Assembly (NCBI GenBank): GCA_003453515.1
Contig: DMLD01000010.1
Location: forward strand, 335-7,581
Reading direction: 5' to 3'
Length of the DNA: 7,247 nucleotides
From: Lachnospiraceae bacterium
GTDB lineage: Bacteria > Bacillota > Clostridia > Lachnospirales > Lachnospiraceae
In this document: in pieces, positions 5,605 through 7,247 of the stretch
How positions within the stretch are numbered: position 1 is the first letter of the stretch
How the letters are laid out: each line of letters begins with the position of its first letter
Translations under genes and position numbers: made by a program
The notes under the pieces: generated by a model
Database searches by the model: none
What the model was told of the DNA's origin: nothing
The model's input: only the letters and a program-made list of their open reading frames with translations

Positions 5605-6870
5605 TCACGGCTTCCCTACTATAACACTCGAATTCTGTCCACCAAATCCAAATGAATTGCTCATGGCATAATCAAATTCGGTGTGTGCAGCCTCCCCTTT
5701 GACAAAATTCAACGGGTAACAATCGGGATCCGGATCAACAAGGTTCAGTGTTGGCGGGATCACACCTGTACGAACTGCCTGTATACAGGTTATGATCTCG
5801 GTGACTCCACCGGCACCCATCATATGTCCGGTCGCCCCTTTGGTCGAATTTATCCTTAGCTCTTTTAAATGAGCGGGATCCTTGCCAAATACCTCTGCGA
5901 TTGCTTTGGTCTCGATGGGATCTCCCACGGGTGTGGATGTTCCGTGTGTATTGATATATCCTATATCTTCAGGCTTCAAGCCTGCTGACTCAAGCGCACT
6001 CTCCATACAGAATATGGCGCCCACTCCGTCAGGATGCGGAGATGTGACGTGATATCCGTCCGTACAGTTTGCAAAACCTGCCACCACTGAAAGAATGTCG
6101 GCGCCCCTCTTGTTGGCGTTTTCATATGTTTCGAGCACCAACGCGCCTCCCCCTTCTCCTATGACAAAACCGTCCCTGTTTTTGTCGAACGGTCTCGATG
6201 CCGTCTCGGGATCCGGATTGGTCGACAGAGCATGTGCGGATGTAAGCCCCTTTATAAACAGAGGGTCGAGTGCCGACTCACAGCCTACGACCAGTATGGC
6301 ATCAGCCATACCACTCATGAGCAGCATACAGCCTGTGGCTACGGCATCCCCTCCCGATGAGCACGCCGTGCTGACCGTCAGAGAGGGTCCGCAGTACCCC
6401 CTTGCGATCGCTATCTGCGCCGCAACCTCATTGCCTATGATCTTTGGAACAAATCTCGGGCTTACCTTCTTGTGTTCTCCCGTCGATATACCATCCTGAG
6501 TACGAGCTATGGGCGATATACCTCCCAGTGCCGTCCCTATGACCACTCCCATTCTCGACGGCCTTGCTATGCTCGCATCCGGCTCCTGCGAGGATATATC
6601 CTCGCCCGCCTGCCCCAGTGCTTCCATGGCTGCCGCATATCCATACTGCATGAACAGATCCATCTCTCTTGTAAGCTTCTTTGGCATATATGCCTCGGGT
6701 TCGAAATCCCTGACCTCGGCAGCGACCTTGACCGCAAGCTCTGAGGTATCGAATCTCGTTATATTTCCCACGCCGTTTTTCCCGGCGCACACTGCTCTCC
6801 AGTATTCATCCACACTGTTTCCAAGCGGAGTGATCGCTCCCATTCCGGTAACTACTATCCTTTTATCCAT
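5605..6870 (-). CDS. fabF: 3-oxoacyl-ACP synthase II
   Basis: This cytoplasmic thiolase-fold condensing enzyme extends acyl-ACP by two carbons from malonyl-ACP in type II fatty-acid synthesis. At 421 residues it is of usual FabF length. Catalytic triad: Cys170 in STACSSGG, His309 in NTHGTSTPVGD and His349 in STKGATGHMMGAGG, with the supporting Lys344. N-terminal VVTGMGAITPLGN and C-terminal NSFGFGGQNSS (gating Phe near 408) are typical. The ATG at 6870 has GGAGG 5 bases upstream; a TTG four codons earlier falls on the ribosome site and is rejected. It has its own extended -10 promoter directly after the terminator of an acyl-CoA synthetase gene, and leads a unit with an ArsR repressor and a secreted LRR protein. 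It is not beside other fab genes here, so it may be an accessory FabF rather than the main elongation enzyme. Confidence 0.95.
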   Translation of the reverse strand: MDKRIVVTGMGAITPLGNSVDEYWRAVCAGKNGVGNITRFDTSELAVKVAAEVRDFEPEAYMPKKLTREMDLFMQYGYAAAMEALGQAGEDISSQEPDASIARPSRMGVVIGTALGGISPIARTQDGISTGEHKKVSPRFVPKIIGNEVAAQIAIARGYCGPSLTVSTACSSGGDAVATGCMLLMSGMADAILVVGCESALDPLFIKGLTSAHALSTNPDPETASRPFDKNRDGFVIGEGGGALVLETYENANKRGADILSVVAGFANCTDGYHVTSPHPDGVGAIFCMESALESAGLKPEDIGYINTHGTSTPVGDPIETKAIAEVFGKDPAHLKELRINSTKGATGHMMGAGGVTEIITCIQAVRTGVIPPTLNLVDPDPDCYPLNFVKGEAAHTEFDYAMSNSFGFGGQNSSVIVGKP

Positions 6871-6908
6871 CTTCTCCTCCAAAATAATCGGTTTATTCAG
6901 ATATTTCG

Positions 6909-6937
6909 ATTATACCATAACAGAGAACCAAGCGCAA
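6909..6937 (-). promoter_or_regulatory. Promoter of the fabF-arsR-LRR unit
   Basis: On the minus strand TTGCGC (6932-6937), 17 bases, then a perfect TATAAT (6909-6914) preceded by TGG, an extended -10. It begins two bases after the T run of the upstream terminator. The 39 bases from the -10 to the ATG hold no clear FapR- or FabT-like site. Confidence 0.7.
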
Positions 6938-6939
6938 CC

Positions 6940-6971
6940 AAAAGTCCGCATATGCTTTCACATATGCGGAC
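6940..6971 (-). terminator. Rho-independent terminator of the acyl-CoA synthetase gene
   Basis: A perfect 11-base-pair stem (GTCCGCATATG at 6944-6954 with CATATGCGGAC at 6961-6971) closes a 6-base loop. On the minus strand it is followed by TTTT (6943-6940). It starts six bases after the stop codon of the upstream gene. Confidence 0.85.
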
Positions 6972-6977
6972 ATATTA

Positions 6978-7247
6978 TCATTCTTCTTTTTCATCGGACG
7001 CATAATCCCTGTCCCTGATATCCCGGCGCTTGACCTTGCCGGAAAAGGTCTTTGGCAGCTCGGGCGTAAAATCAAGAACCTTCGGCCATTTGTACGAGGC
7101 GATGTTTTTCTTAAGCGACTTCATTATATCGGCACGAAGCTTGTCGGATGCCTCGATCCCGTTTGCCAGAACTATGCTCGCTTTGATCGCCTGCCCCCTT
7201 ATGGGATCGGGAACCGCCGTAACCGCGCACTCCAGCACATAGGGCAG
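6978..7247 (-). CDS. AMP-forming acyl-CoA synthetase, C-terminal part (5' end outside window)
   Basis: Ninety codons are visible, open to the window edge (L-P-Y-V-L-E-C reads through the last base), so the real start lies beyond the window. It is the C-terminal AMP-binding domain of an acyl-CoA synthetase, which activates a carboxylic acid to acyl-AMP and then acyl-CoA. Markers: VLECAVTAVPDPIRGQAIKA, ASYKWPKVLDF, and LPKTFSGKVKRRDIR, which holds the catalytic Lys of the adenylation step (the SGK lysine). The DPIRGQ and PK.SGK.KR styles recall medium-chain acyl-CoA synthetases, but substrate cannot be told from this domain. The protein ends in an acidic tail (DYASDEKEE). It has its own terminator, so it is upstream of but probably not co-transcribed with fabF. 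Confidence 0.9.
   Translation of the reverse strand: MPYVLECAVTAVPDPIRGQAIKASIVLANGIEASDKLRADIMKSLKKNIASYKWPKVLDFTPELPKTFSGKVKRRDIRDRDYASDEKEE

Noticed and set aside
6095..6499. Plus-strand open frame of 134 codons inside fabF
   Set aside because: It is antisense to the catalytic core of fabF, with low-complexity Ser/Pro composition typical of a shadow frame.
6509..7018. Plus-strand open frame of 169 codons over the fabF start and its promoter
   Set aside because: It is a shadow of fabF. It crosses a clear minus-strand promoter and the terminator hairpin and shows no family motif.

Overview
The window looks like a chromosomal stretch from a Gram-positive anaerobe of the Clostridia, most likely a Lachnospiraceae member (Butyrivibrio/Roseburia-like). 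This is inferred from the gene families present: a Rpn-like PD-(D/E)XK 'transposase' nuclease, a DUF5662 protein, secreted Big_2 and BspA-type LRR proteins, strong GGAGG ribosome sites, and sigma-A promoters with TGN-extended -10 boxes. Every intact gene is on the minus strand. The only plus-strand gene is a decayed one at the left edge. I saw no tRNA, rRNA, CRISPR array or complete insertion sequence.

Layout in minus-strand transcription order (right to left). The window opens inside the C-terminal domain of an AMP-forming acyl-CoA synthetase (6978 to the edge), which ends at a strong hairpin terminator. A new promoter (TGG-extended TATAAT) then starts a compact unit: fabF (3-oxoacyl-ACP synthase II), a 98-residue ArsR-family repressor with the SmtB/CzrA-type alpha-5 zinc ligand pattern, and a secreted 402-residue protein with BspA-type leucine-rich repeats at its C-terminus. 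Next is an araD gene (L-ribulose-5-phosphate 4-epimerase) with its own promoter, flanked by two perfect palindromes. It overlaps the start of a DUF5662 gene, and that pair ends at a terminator. A secreted protein with four tandem Big_2 domains follows with its own promoter and terminator, then the Rpn-like nuclease with its own promoter.

The left end (1-326, plus strand) is the remnant of a DUF3800 gene, broken by a one-base frameshift in a T run, a large internal deletion and an in-frame TAG, converging on the nuclease gene.

The genes do not form one obvious pathway. The right half links fatty-acid elongation and acyl activation with a metal-type repressor and a cell-surface protein. The middle is pentose metabolism plus a conserved protein of unknown function. 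The left is surface-protein and mobile or defence-like material. At two gene junctions the -35 element of the downstream gene lies inside the terminator hairpin of the upstream gene; at a third the two are directly adjacent. I found no clearly new multi-gene system. The best leads are the zinc-type ArsR in the fabF operon, the araD palindromes and the araD-DUF5662 overlap.
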